A DNA stretch of 64,000 nucleotides, from the NCBI RefSeq assembly GCF_012163135.1, contig NZ_JAAVUP010000005.1, positions 111,225 through 175,224 of the forward strand, read 5' to 3'. Below the pieces are notes generated by a model. The model saw only the letters and a program-made list of their open reading frames with translations, made no database searches and had not been told where the DNA came from. A program made the position numbers and the translations under genes. Of the stretch, positions 34,249-44,566 are shown piece after piece; within the stretch, counting starts at the first letter, position 1; the number at the start of each line of letters is the position of its first letter. This DNA comes from Neoroseomonas oryzicola. Its GTDB lineage: Bacteria; Pseudomonadota; Alphaproteobacteria; Acetobacterales; Acetobacteraceae.

Positions 34249-36029
34249 TCAGGCCGGCGCGGCGTCGACGACCTGCAGCGCGGCGGTGGTTTCGCCGTTC
34301 CACTGCTCCGCGCGCAGGTGACCGCACAGGTGCAGGGGCACCCGGTCGGGCGCCAGCAGCGTCTGCGCCAGCGGGCCGTCCTTGGCCCGGAAGCAGATGG
34401 TCTTGAGCCGCCCGCCGCCCTCGCCTTCCACGATGGCGCGCACCGTGCCGCCATCCTTGCCGACACGGTCCGCCTTCACGACGCGGGCGCGCTGGATGGC
34501 GAAGACCGGCTCCTCGTTGCCCGGCCCGAAAGGCGCGAGGCGCGCGACCTCCTGCGCCAGGTCCGCCTGGGCGGCGAGGACGTTCAGCGTGCCCTCGACC
34601 AGCAGGTCCGCCGCCGCGGGCAGAAGCGCGGCGTGCTTCAGCCGCTCCTCGAAGAAGGCGTGCACCTCCTCCGCGCGGCCGGCGCGGAAGGAGAATCCGG
34701 CGGCCATGGCATGACCGCCGCCGGTCTCGAGCAGCCCCGACTGCCGCGCCGCGATCACCGCGGCACCCAGGTCCACGCCCGGCACCGAACGCCCCGATCC
34801 CTTCGCCAGGCCATCGGACAGACCGGCGACGCAGGCCGGGCGGTTGAAGCGTTCCTTCATGCGCCCGGCGACGATGCCGACCACGCCCGGATGCCAACCC
34901 TCGCCCACCAGCAGCAGCACGGCGCGGCCTTCCTCGGCCTGGCGCTCGGCCATGGCATGGGCGGCGGCGAGCACCTCGCCCTCCACCTCCTGCCGCCGGC
35001 GGTTCACCGTATCGAGCTTCTCGGCGATCGCACGCGCCTCGACCGCATCCTCGCAGAGCAGCAGGCGAAGCCCGAGGTCGGGTTCCCCGATGCGGCCCGA
35101 GGCATTGATCCTCGGCCCCAGTAGGAAGCCCAGCGTATGGGCGGAGGGCGCATCCCGTGCCCCGGTCACGTCGAGCAGCGCGGCGATCCCCGCCCTGCCC
35201 CGCCGCCCCATCACCTTCAGCCCCTGGGCGACAAGCGCCCGGTTGAAGCCGGTCAGCGGCATCACGTCGCAGACCGTCGCGAGCGCCACCAGGTCGAGCA
35301 GCGCGAGCAGGTCGGGCTCGCTGCGTCGCGCGAACCAGTTCGCCTTGCGCAGCACCCGCACCGTCGCCGCCGCGGCCAGGAAGGCGACCGCCGCCGCGCA
35401 GACGTGATGCAGCCCCGATCCGCAATCGAGCCGGTTCGGATTCACCGCGGCGATGATGCGCGGGATCGGCCCTTCCGCCTTGTGGTGGTCCAGCACCACC
35501 ACATCGGCACGGCCATCGGCGACGGCGAGCGCCTCGGCCGCCGCGATGCCGCAGTCGACGCAGACGATCAGCGTCGCGCCGCGCTCGCACAGCGCATCGA
35601 TCGCCGCCGCGTTCGGCCCGTAGCCCTCCTTCAGCCGGTCGGGGACATAGGGGCTCACCTCGCAGCCGAGGTCGCGCAGGAAGCGCGACATCAGCGCGCC
35701 CGAACAGGCGCCGTCGACGTCATAGTCGCCGAACACCGCGACATGCTCGCCCGACCGCACCGCCGCCGCGAGCCGGTCCGCCGCCGCGTCCATGTCCATC
35801 AGTGCCGAGGGGTCGGGCATCAGCGCCCGCAGCGTGGGTTCAAGGAAGTCGCCCGCATGGTCCGGCCCGATGCCGCGCGCGGCGAGCAGCCGGCCCACCA
35901 CCTCGGGCAGGCCGAGCCGCTGCGCGATGCCGAGCCCCGTGCGCGGGTCCGCCGGCCGCCAGATCCACCGGCGGCCGGTGACGCTGCGCTCGACGCCGAG
36001 GACCGGCGGCTGCGGGGCGACCCCGTCCA

Positions 36030-36030
<1 letters not shown>
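34249..36030 (-). CDS. recJ: Single-stranded-DNA-specific exonuclease RecJ
   Basis: A 593-residue 5'-3' exonuclease of the DHH phosphoesterase family, acting in recombination and mismatch repair. The metal-binding DYDVDGACSG is at residues 102-111 and the DHH motif is in VVVLDHHKAEGP near 180. DHHA1 features (ASGRIGEPDLGL, GGGHAMAAGFSF) and the C-terminal OB domain follow. The start MDGVAPQPPVLGVERS at 36030 shares one base with the glpX stop. Confidence 0.96.
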
Positions 36031-37040
<1,010 letters not shown>

Positions 37041-37119
37041 GGACCTTCCTCCGAATCGACTCATGCCGGGCAGGAAACCCTGCCCCTCGCATTGCCCATA
37101 GCCGGAATCGCGGCCCGCG

Positions 37120-37578
37120 TCAGCGGAGCGAGAGCAGCGGCGCCCCGGCCCGGCAGGCCTCGCCTCCGGGCGGCCCCGCACTTCGTTCCACCCGGAAGGC
37201 GGTGCAGCCCGGCCCGCGCACCACCCCCTGGATGCGCCCGCCATCGGCCGAGATCGCGCCGTCCAGCCCGACCATCACGTAGTTGGCCGGGCGACGCAGC
37301 CAACGGACGGGGCGCAGCGCGATCGCGCCGGACGTATCCCCGGCGCGGCCCTGCATCTCGAAGCAGCCCATGGGCACATCGGGATTGTCCGGCGCGGCCT
37401 CGAAATGGAACAGGGCCGAGACGGAGCCGTCCTTGCGCGGTTCGATCGTCAACGCGACAGCCGTATTGCCCTGCGCGCAGACATAGGCGCCACGCCAGGT
37501 GCCGGCGAACTCGGTCTGCGCCGCGGCCGGCGCGGCGGCCAGGGCCAGCAGCAGCCCCGCCGCCGCGCGGCGCGTCAC
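37120..37578 (-). CDS. Secreted hypothetical protein
   Basis: A 152-residue protein with signal peptide TRRAAAGLLLALAAAPAAAQ and two Cys pairs that could form disulphides (VCAQG, GCFEM, GPGCTAF, GEACRAG). The mature part is beta-rich (FAGTWRGAYVC, SVSALFHFEA) as in small lipocalin-like or uncharacterised periplasmic proteins. GTG start overlaps the hom stop (GTGA). Function unknown. Confidence 0.7.
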   Translation of the reverse strand: MTRRAAAGLLLALAAAPAAAQTEFAGTWRGAYVCAQGNTAVALTIEPRKDGSVSALFHFEAAPDNPDVPMGCFEMQGRAGDTSGAIALRPVRWLRRPANYVMVGLDGAISADGGRIQGVVRGPGCTAFRVERSAGPPGGEACRAGAPLLSLR

Positions 37579-38867
37579 AGCGCCTCGATGCGGATCAGTG
37601 CCGGCTTCTCGACCACCGCATCGAGTGCGGCGATGCGCGCGAGCGCCGCGCGGACCGAGGCCTCGCTCGTCTCATGCGTGGTCAGCACGACCGGCACCGC
37701 CTCGCCCGGCGAACGTCCGCGCTGGAGCATGGATTCGAGGCTGATCGCATTGTCGCGCAGCACGCCGGTCACATCGGCGATGACGCCCGGCCGGTCGACG
37801 ACCATCAGGCGCAGGTAGTAGGCACCGGTGTGCCGGTCCATCGGCAGCGAGGGCTCGGGCTTCAGCGCGCTGGTCGCCGCACCCCAGACCGGGGTGAAGC
37901 GCGCGCGGGCGATGTCGATCAGGTCGGCGACCACGGCGGACGCGGTCGGTCCCGCGCCGGCGCCGCGGCCCTCCATCATCACGCGGCCGACGAAGTCGCC
38001 TTCCGCCACCACCGCGTTGAACACGCCATCGACCCGCGCGATCGGCGCCGAGACCGGCACCATGCAGGGATGCACGCGCGTCGAGATGCCGCCTTCCTCG
38101 CGCTTGGCGATGCCGAGCAGCTTGATGCGGTAGCCCAGTTCCTCGGCCAGCGAGATGTCGAGCGCGCTGACCTCGCGGATGCCTTCCACGTGCACCGCCC
38201 CGAAATCGACCGGCCGTCCGAAGGCCAGCGCCGCCAGGATCGCGAGCTTGTGCGCCGCGTCGATGCCGTCGATGTCGAAGGACGGATCGGCCTCGGCGTA
38301 GCCGAGCTTCTGCGCCTCGCTCAGCACCTCGGCGAATTCGCGACGCTCGTTGCGCATCGTCGTGAGGATGTAGTTGCAGGTTCCATTCAGGATGCCGGCG
38401 ATGCGCTGGATGCGGTTCGCGGCGAGCCCTTCGCGCACCGCCTTGATCGCGGGGATGCCGCCGGCAACCGAGGCCTCGAAGGCGAGTGCGACGCCCTTGG
38501 CCTCCGCCTGCTGCGCGAGCGCGGCGCCATGCACCGCGAGCAGCGCCTTGTTCGCGGTCACCACGTGCTTGCCCGCTGCGATAGCGGCTTCCACCAGCGC
38601 CTTGGCCTTGCCGTCGGACCCGCCGATGCATTCGACCACCACCTCGACCTGCGGATCGGCGGCCAGCGCAACGGCGTCCTCGTACCAGCGCAGGCCAGCG
38701 ACCGGCACGCCGCGGTCGCGCGAACGGTCGCGGGCCGACACGGCCGTCACCGTGATGGGCCGCCCCGCGCGCGCCGCGATGATGTCGGCATTGGCACGCA
38801 GCACGTTGACGACCCCGGCGCCGACCGTACCCAGGCCGGCGACCGCAATGGCAAGCGGACGGTTCAT
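37575..38867 (-). CDS. hom: Homoserine dehydrogenase
   Basis: A 430-residue enzyme reducing aspartate semialdehyde to homoserine for threonine and methionine synthesis. The Rossmann motif VAGLGTVGAGVV is at the N-terminus, followed by VTANKALLAVHG, GGIPAIKAVREGLAAN, ILNGTCNYILTTM and EADPSFDIDG. The C-terminal ACT domain (YYLRLMVVDRPGVIADVTGV) gives feedback control. It overlaps the aminotransferase gene by ATGA, suggesting joint expression. Confidence 0.97.
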   Translation of the reverse strand: MNRPLAIAVAGLGTVGAGVVNVLRANADIIAARAGRPITVTAVSARDRSRDRGVPVAGLRWYEDAVALAADPQVEVVVECIGGSDGKAKALVEAAIAAGKHVVTANKALLAVHGAALAQQAEAKGVALAFEASVAGGIPAIKAVREGLAANRIQRIAGILNGTCNYILTTMRNERREFAEVLSEAQKLGYAEADPSFDIDGIDAAHKLAILAALAFGRPVDFGAVHVEGIREVSALDISLAEELGYRIKLLGIAKREEGGISTRVHPCMVPVSAPIARVDGVFNAVVAEGDFVGRVMMEGRGAGAGPTASAVVADLIDIARARFTPVWGAATSALKPEPSLPMDRHTGAYYLRLMVVDRPGVIADVTGVLRDNAISLESMLQRGRSPGEAVPVVLTTHETSEASVRAALARIAALDAVVEKPALIRIEAL

Positions 38868-40084
38868 GCGCTGACTGCTTCCTGCTTCTCGTCCACCGGC
38901 GCGGCGTTGTCGCCCGCGAGGAACGACTTGATGCCCCGCAGCGCCTGGCGGATGCGGTGGTTGTTCTCGACGAGGGCGATGCGGACATGCTCGTCCCCGT
39001 GCTCGCCGAAGCCGAGGCCAGGGGCGACCGCGACCTTCGCCTTCTCCAGCAGCAGCTTCGAGAAGCCGACCGAGCCGAGATGGCGGAAGCGTTCCGGGAT
39101 CGGCGCCCAGAGGAACATCGAGGCCTCCGGCGCCGGCACGTCCCAGCCCGCGGCCTTGAGGCCCTTCACCAGCACCTCGCGGCGGTCCTTGTAGAGGACG
39201 CGCATCTCCTCGATGCAGTCCTGCGGCCCGTTCAGCGCGGCGGTGGCAGCGACCTGGATCGGCGTGAAGGCGCCGTAGTCGAGGTAGGACTTCACCCGCG
39301 CGAGCGCTGCGATCAGCCGCGGGTTGCCCGCCGCGAATCCCATGCGCCAGCCCGGCATGTTGTAGGTCTTGGACATCGAGGTGAACTCGACCGTGATGTC
39401 CTTCGCCCCCGGCACTTCGAGCACCGAGGGCGGTGGCGTGTCGCCGAAATACAGCTCGGCATAGGCGAGGTCGGAGAGGATGAAGAGCTCGTGCCTGCGG
39501 CACAGCGCGACGAGCTCCCGGTAGAACTCGATCGACGCGACGAGCGCGGTCGGATTGGACGGGAAGTTCACGATCACCGCGGTCGGCTTCGGCACCGAAT
39601 GGCGCACCGCGCGGTCGATCGCGGCCAGCATCGAATCGTCGGGCGTGTAAGGGATGGACCGCACCGAGGCGCCGGCGATGATGAAGCCGAACTGGTGGAT
39701 CGGGTAGGACGGGTTCGGCACCAGGATGGTGTCGCCGGGGCTGGCGATGGCCTGCGCCAGGTTCGCGAGACCCTCCTTCGACCCGAGCGTCGCGACGACC
39801 TCCGTCTCGGGGTCGAGCTTCACGCCGAAGCGGCGGTCGTAATAACCGGCCAGGGCCTTCCGCAGCCCGGGAATGCCCTTCGACATCGAATAGCGATGCG
39901 TGCGCGGGTCCTGCACCGCCTCGATCAGCTTGGCAACGATGTGGGGCGGCGTCGGGCTGTCCGGGTTGCCCATGCCGAGGTCGACAATGTCCTCCGCTGC
40001 CGCGCGCGCCTTCGCCTTCGCCGCGTTCACCTCGGCAAAGACATAGGGCGGCAGGCGGCGGATGCGGTGGAAGTCCTCGGTCAT
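38864..40084 (-). CDS. Pyridoxal-phosphate aminotransferase, AlaC-like
   Basis: A 406-residue class I aminotransferase. It starts FHRIRRLPPYVFAEVNAAKA and has DLGMGNPDSPTPPHIV, NPSYPIHQFGF, FPSNPTA and the PLP lysine at 239 in SMSKTYNMPGWRMGF. This pattern is that of the AlaC/LL-diaminopimelate aminotransferase-like group making alanine or related amino acids; the amino donor is not settled by sequence. Coupled to hom downstream. Confidence 0.88.
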   Translation of the reverse strand: MTEDFHRIRRLPPYVFAEVNAAKAKARAAAEDIVDLGMGNPDSPTPPHIVAKLIEAVQDPRTHRYSMSKGIPGLRKALAGYYDRRFGVKLDPETEVVATLGSKEGLANLAQAIASPGDTILVPNPSYPIHQFGFIIAGASVRSIPYTPDDSMLAAIDRAVRHSVPKPTAVIVNFPSNPTALVASIEFYRELVALCRRHELFILSDLAYAELYFGDTPPPSVLEVPGAKDITVEFTSMSKTYNMPGWRMGFAAGNPRLIAALARVKSYLDYGAFTPIQVAATAALNGPQDCIEEMRVLYKDRREVLVKGLKAAGWDVPAPEASMFLWAPIPERFRHLGSVGFSKLLLEKAKVAVAPGLGFGEHGDEHVRIALVENNHRIRQALRGIKSFLAGDNAAPVDEKQEAVSA

Positions 40085-40151
40085 GGCGGCGTTCCGTGGT
40101 GGAAAGGCCGCGACCTATAGAACACCCGCGCCGCGCTGTGTATCGCAGCCT

Positions 40152-40820
40152 TCAGCGCCGGGGCGGGGCCAGCAGATCAGGCGATGGCGGAGGCGGCGGA
40201 CCACCGCCCGGGGCCAGCAATTCCGCCGGCGGCGGCGGGGGCGGCGCGGTGTCCATCTCGGGCAGCGGGGCCTGCGGGGCGGCGGCCGGCGCCGGGCGCG
40301 CGGGGCGCGGCGCGGCGGGCGCTTCCGGGGCCGGCGGCACGGGCCGCGCGGCCGGTTCCACCGGCGCGACGGGGCCCGGGGCCTCGAGCGGGATCCGCGG
40401 CGCGCTCGCGAGCGGCGCCGGGCCCGGCGGGGCCATCGGCATGCTGCGGTCCCCCGCGGTCCCGGCCGGGCGGGGCGGGACCGGATTGGTGTCGGGATCG
40501 AACGGATTGCGGCTGCGCTGCCGTTCCTCGGCGAGCGCCGCCGTCAGCGCGTTGCGCACCTGCGGGTCGGGAATCGAGGGTCGCGGTGGGATCGTCCCGA
40601 GATTGGGGAAATCGGCATCGGCGCCCGGCGGCGGTTCCCGCCCCTCATGCGCCGGGCCGAACATGTTGCGGAACAGGGGGCCGATCGCCTCCGGCCCCTG
40701 CCCGGCGGAACAGCCGCCCAGCAGCAGCGCCAGCGCGATCGCCGTGCGCCGCGCTTGATCGGCCCGGTGCCGGACCCTACCGTGACGGAGCCAGCCCCTG
40801 GTGCCTCTCCGACCGGTCAT
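40152..40820 (-). CDS. Proline-rich putative lipoprotein
   Basis: About 222 residues. An N-terminal basic segment leads to TAIALALLLGGC, a lipobox with Cys acylation. The rest is low-complexity Pro/Ala (for example PPPPPPAELLAPGGGPPPPP) except for a conserved-looking PQVRNALTAALAEERQR stretch. Met at 40820 is taken; an upstream Met at 40838 is possible. It is divergent from phaC. Function unknown; the high Pro/Ala content lowers confidence. Confidence 0.5.
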   Translation of the reverse strand: MTGRRGTRGWLRHGRVRHRADQARRTAIALALLLGGCSAGQGPEAIGPLFRNMFGPAHEGREPPPGADADFPNLGTIPPRPSIPDPQVRNALTAALAEERQRSRNPFDPDTNPVPPRPAGTAGDRSMPMAPPGPAPLASAPRIPLEAPGPVAPVEPAARPVPPAPEAPAAPRPARPAPAAAPQAPLPEMDTAPPPPPPAELLAPGGGPPPPPSPDLLAPPRR

Positions 40821-40909
40821 GCCGCCTTCCCTTCGCATCGGCGAAGCGGTAGCCCGAAACAGCCGGTCCGCGAAGCCGGGGGTTCGCCTGCCTCGTACCG
40901 GAACGCCAG

Positions 40910-42712
40910 ATGGCCGATAAAGACAACGCCAACCCCGCTTCCTTCCGGCTGCCGGACCCGGCGCTGGTCAGCCGGACCATGTCCGATGTGGCGGAACGCG
41001 GGCACCGGATCGTCTCGGACTTCCTCAAGCGCCAGACCGACGGCACGCCGGACCCCGATCCGCTGAAGATCGGCTCCGCCTTCCTCGAGATGACGACGCG
41101 GCTGATGACGAATCCGGCGCGGCTGGTCCAGGCGCAGCTCGGCTTCTGGCACGACTACCTCACGCTCTGGCAGAACACCGCGCGGCGGATGATGGGCGAC
41201 GAACCGAAGCCCGTCATCGACGAGGATTCGAAGGACCGCCGCTTCAAGGACGAAGCCTGGCGCGACCACGAGATCTTCGACTTCATCCGCCAGACCTACC
41301 TTCTTTCCGCCCGCTACTTCCGCCACGTCGTGGAAGGGGCCGAGGGGCTCGAGCCCAAGACGGCGCAGAAGGTCGATTTCTACACGCGCCAGTTCGTCGA
41401 CGCGATGAGCCCGACGAACTTCCTGCTGACCAACCCCGAGGTTCTGCGCCGCACCGCGGAAACCGGCGGGGAGAACCTGCTGCGCGGCCTGTCGAACCTG
41501 CTGTCGGACCTCGAGCGCGGCCGTGGCCAGCTCAAGATCCGCATGACGGACGACACCAAGTTCAAGGTCGGCGAGAACATCGCCGTCACCCCGGGCAAGG
41601 TCGTCTACCAGAACGACCTGATGCAGCTGATCCAGTACACGCCCACCACCAAGGATGTGCTGAAGCGTCCGCTGCTGATCATCCCGCCCTGGATCAACAA
41701 GTTCTACATCCTCGACCTGCGGCCGAAGAACTCCTTCATCCGCTGGGCGGTGGAACAGGGCCACACGGTCTTCGTCATCTCCTGGGTCAACCCGGACTCG
41801 AAGCTCGCGGAGAAGGGCTTCGACGACTACATGACGGAAGGCCCCTACGCCGCGCTCGATGCCATCGAGAAGGCGACGGGCGAGAAGGGTGCCAACGTCA
41901 TCGGCTATTGCCTCGGCGGCACGCTGCTCGCGTCCACACTCGCGCACATGGCGGTGAAGAAGGACACGCGGGTGAAGTCCGCGACCTTCTTCACGACCAT
42001 GGTGGATTTCGAGGAGGCCGGCGAGCTCGGCGTCTTCATCGACGAGGAGCAGCTCTCCGCACTCGAGGAGAAGATGTCGAAGCGCGGCTTCCTCGAGGGC
42101 CAGGAGATGGCCACCACCTTCAACATGCTGCGCGCGAACGACCTGATCTGGTCCTTCGTCGTCAACAACTACCTGATGGGCCAGGAGCCCTTCCCCTTCG
42201 ACCTGCTCTACTGGAACGACGATTCCACGCGGATGCCGGCGAAGATGCATTCCTTCTACCTGCGCCGGATGTACCAGCAGAACGACCTGGTGAAGCCGGG
42301 CGGGATCGAGCTGAACGGCGTCAAGCTGGACCTCCGGAAGATCAAGGTCCCGGCATACATCCTCTCGACGCGCGAGGACCACATCGCGCCCTGGCTTTCG
42401 ACCTACCGCGCGACGCAGATCTACAAGGGGCCGGTGCGCTTCGTGCTCGCGGCCTCGGGCCACATCGCGGGCGTCGCCAACCCGCCGGATGCCGGCAAGT
42501 ACAGCCACTGGATCAACACCGAGCTGCCGGCGGACCCCGAGGATTGGTTCAAGGGCGCGACCGAGCTCGCCGGATCCTGGTGGCCGGACTGGCACCGCTG
42601 GGTCAGCGGCCAGGACAAGACGACGGTCCCCGCCCGCATCCCCGGCGAGGGCGGCCTGCCTGCGCTCGAGGACGCGCCCGGGTCCTATGTGAAGGTGATG
42701 GGGACCGACTGA
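40910..42712 (+). CDS. phaC: Class I poly(3-hydroxyalkanoate) synthase
   Basis: A 600-residue enzyme polymerising 3-hydroxyacyl-CoA into storage granules. The lipase-like box GYCLGG puts the nucleophile Cys at 334. Family motifs include LIIPPWINKFYILDLRP, VISWVNPD, TREDHIAPW with the catalytic Asp and ASGHIAGVANPP with the catalytic His. Length and the LQ-type N-terminal domain fit class I. It is monocistronic, divergent from the lipoprotein gene and convergent with the next operon. Confidence 0.97.
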   Translation: MADKDNANPASFRLPDPALVSRTMSDVAERGHRIVSDFLKRQTDGTPDPDPLKIGSAFLEMTTRLMTNPARLVQAQLGFWHDYLTLWQNTARRMMGDEPKPVIDEDSKDRRFKDEAWRDHEIFDFIRQTYLLSARYFRHVVEGAEGLEPKTAQKVDFYTRQFVDAMSPTNFLLTNPEVLRRTAETGGENLLRGLSNLLSDLERGRGQLKIRMTDDTKFKVGENIAVTPGKVVYQNDLMQLIQYTPTTKDVLKRPLLIIPPWINKFYILDLRPKNSFIRWAVEQGHTVFVISWVNPDSKLAEKGFDDYMTEGPYAALDAIEKATGEKGANVIGYCLGGTLLASTLAHMAVKKDTRVKSATFFTTMVDFEEAGELGVFIDEEQLSALEEKMSKRGFLEGQEMATTFNMLRANDLIWSFVVNNYLMGQEPFPFDLLYWNDDSTRMPAKMHSFYLRRMYQQNDLVKPGGIELNGVKLDLRKIKVPAYILSTREDHIAPWLSTYRATQIYKGPVRFVLAASGHIAGVANPPDAGKYSHWINTELPADPEDWFKGATELAGSWWPDWHRWVSGQDKTTVPARIPGEGGLPALEDAPGSYVKVMGTD

Positions 42713-42728
42713 GCCCCGGCGGGCTCAG
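42709..42728. terminator. Shared hairpin between convergent phaC and lipoprotein gene
   Basis: A perfect 8-bp stem CTGAGCCC / GGGCTCAG with a CGGC tetraloop spans both stop codons. It can work in both directions; there is no long T-tract. Confidence 0.5.
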
Positions 42729-43357
42729 TTCACGCCGGAGCCGAGCCCATCGGTGATCGCCCCGGGCGCGCCGGTCTGCCACCAATTGCCCGCGCCGACC
42801 CAGCCGCCGTCGAGGTCTAGCCGCCGCACCTCGCGCGCCAGCGTGGCGGAGGCCTGCTCCGCCGCCGGCAGCGGCCCGAGGTCGCCGAGCCGCGCCAGCG
42901 TCTGCTGCCCGCCCGGCTCGAAGATCGCGGGCACCAGCAGCGCTTCCGCCGCCGCCTGGTTGCCCGCGCGCAGCCGGGACGAGACGTTGCCCAGCGCGGT
43001 GATGACCTGCGGCGCCGGCGCCGACTGCGCGATGCCGAGCGCGGACCGGTTCTCGTTGCGCGCCGTGCGCAACGCATAGGCCGTCGTCTGCGAGAGCATC
43101 GGCCAGGCGCGCCGTTCCATGACCTCGAGGTCCAGCGCCTCCAGCCGCGCCAGCGCCAGCGCCGCCTGCGCCGGCTGCCCCTGCAGGGCCTGGCCCTGGT
43201 TGGCGAAGGCGGCGGCCGTCGCCTCGATGGCCGCGCGCAGCGGCCCACCCTGGCCGCTCGCCGTCGTCAGCACCGCCGGCGGCAGCGCCTGGGGCGTGCG
43301 GAGTTCGGCGCAGGCCGCGAGCAGCGGCAGGCCCAGCAGGGCGCGTCGGCCGCTCAT
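42725..43357 (-). CDS. Hypothetical protein, third member of a tandem paralogous trio
   Basis: A 210-residue protein with lipobox-like start MSGRRALLGLPLLAACAELR. It shares with the two upstream genes the middle pattern SALGIAQ...ITALGNV...LRAGNQAAAEALLVPAIFEP, then GGQQTLARLGDLGPLP. The C-terminus is longer and ends WWQTGAPGAITDGLGSGVN. Coupled to the previous paralog by ATGA. Envelope-anchored, function unknown. Confidence 0.7.
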   Translation of the reverse strand: MSGRRALLGLPLLAACAELRTPQALPPAVLTTASGQGGPLRAAIEATAAAFANQGQALQGQPAQAALALARLEALDLEVMERRAWPMLSQTTAYALRTARNENRSALGIAQSAPAPQVITALGNVSSRLRAGNQAAAEALLVPAIFEPGGQQTLARLGDLGPLPAAEQASATLAREVRRLDLDGGWVGAGNWWQTGAPGAITDGLGSGVN

Positions 43358-43941
43358 CGTACCAACAGGCTCCGGGAATTCTGTCTCTGCATGCGCCACA
43401 TCTCCTGGAGCGTCAGACTTGCCGCCCAGGCGGTGCGCGGCAAGGGGGGAAGGTTCGTCAGCCTGGCGAGCGTCTCCGTACCGCCCGGGACGAAGACCGG
43501 CGGCGCCAGCGCCGCGGCGGCCGCCGCCTGGTCGCCCGCGGCGACGGCGTTGCGCACGCGCGTCAGGGCGTCGATCACCGCCTGCGGCGGCGCCTCGGCC
43601 GGGATGCCGAGTGCGCCGCGCCATTCCGGCCGCGCCTGCTCGAAGGCCATGGAGGCCAGGGGCGACATCTCGATCCACCGCGCGCCGTAGCGGAGCTCGA
43701 CGGTGAGGTGCTCGGCCTCCGAGATGCCCTGCGCCGCTTCCGCCGTCCGCCCTTGCAGGTAGGCCGGGCGCGGGAAGACGTAGGCGGCGTGGATGATCCC
43801 CTGGCGCGTCGGGTCCGCGAAGCCGAGGGCCGGGTCGACCGGCAAGGTCGTGTAGGGGACCGGACCGCCCGAGCACGCCCCGGCCAGGGCCAGGAGCGGC
43901 AGGAGGATCGCCCAGCGCCGGGGCGTCACGTCGCGCGGCAT
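43354..43941 (-). CDS. Hypothetical lipoprotein, second of the trio
   Basis: A 195-residue protein with lipobox LLPLLALAGAC. The shared core reads ARPEWRGALGIPAEAPPQAV, then ALAPPVFVPGGTETLARLTN and LPPLPRTAWAASLTLQEMW. Strong likeness to the gene upstream indicates tandem duplication. No enzymatic motif is visible. Confidence 0.72.
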   Translation of the reverse strand: MPRDVTPRRWAILLPLLALAGACSGGPVPYTTLPVDPALGFADPTRQGIIHAAYVFPRPAYLQGRTAEAAQGISEAEHLTVELRYGARWIEMSPLASMAFEQARPEWRGALGIPAEAPPQAVIDALTRVRNAVAAGDQAAAAAALAPPVFVPGGTETLARLTNLPPLPRTAWAASLTLQEMWRMQRQNSRSLLVR

Positions 43942-43990
43942 GGACGCATCCTCCGCCCCGCGCCCCGGCCGCAGCAAAGCCGCCAGGGGC

Positions 43991-44566
43991 TCACGGATCG
44001 GATTCGATCTGCACCTGGTCACGCCACATCTCGCTCTGCGCATCGCTGCCCGCCCGGGCCGACAGCGGCAGGCGCGGCAGCGCCGACAGCCGCGCCAGCG
44101 CATCCTCCCCGCCCGCCGGGAAGACCGGCGGCGCGAGCGCCGCGACCGCCGCGGCCCGGTTCCCGGCCAGCAGCGCGGCGCGGGCGCCGAGCAGCGCATC
44201 GATCGCCGCCTGCGGCGCCGCATCGGGCGCGATGCCGCCCGCCGCGCGCCATTCCGGCCGCGCCGCGACGAAGGCCTGGCGCACGCTCGGCGCGAAGGGG
44301 ATCCAGCGCGGGCCGATCGCCAGTTCGACGGTGAGGAACTCGGCCTGGGCCAGCAGTTCGGCGGCCTCGGCCGGGCGCCCGGCCAGGGTGTCGGGCCGCG
44401 CGAAGCCGAAGGCGGTGCCGTTGATCGCCTGGCGGGCAGGATCCGTCGTGACGCCCCCGCCGGCCGGGGCCGGCCAGGTCACCGGCTCCGGACGCGGGCC
44501 GCCGCAGGCGGTGAGCGCGAGCAGCGCCGCGGCGATCATGCCGGGGCGCCGCCCGCCGCGCATCAC
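43991..44566 (-). CDS. Hypothetical lipoprotein, first of the trio
   Basis: A 191-residue protein with lipobox MIAAALLALTAC. Core: ARPEWRAAGGIAPDAAPQAA, then ALAPPVFPAGGEDALARLSA and LPRLPLSARAG, ending in an SEMWRDQVQIES segment comparable to LQEMWRMQRQ in the next gene. Its ATG overlaps the ketopantoate-reductase-like stop (ATGA). Confidence 0.72.
   Translation of the reverse strand: MMRGGRRPGMIAAALLALTACGGPRPEPVTWPAPAGGGVTTDPARQAINGTAFGFARPDTLAGRPAEAAELLAQAEFLTVELAIGPRWIPFAPSVRQAFVAARPEWRAAGGIAPDAAPQAAIDALLGARAALLAGNRAAAVAALAPPVFPAGGEDALARLSALPRLPLSARAGSDAQSEMWRDQVQIESDP

Noticed and set aside
40085..40151. SAM riboswitch upstream of the hom-aminotransferase operon
   Set aside because: The short stretch upstream of 40084 shows no conserved riboswitch core; nothing beyond ordinary promoter space is visible.
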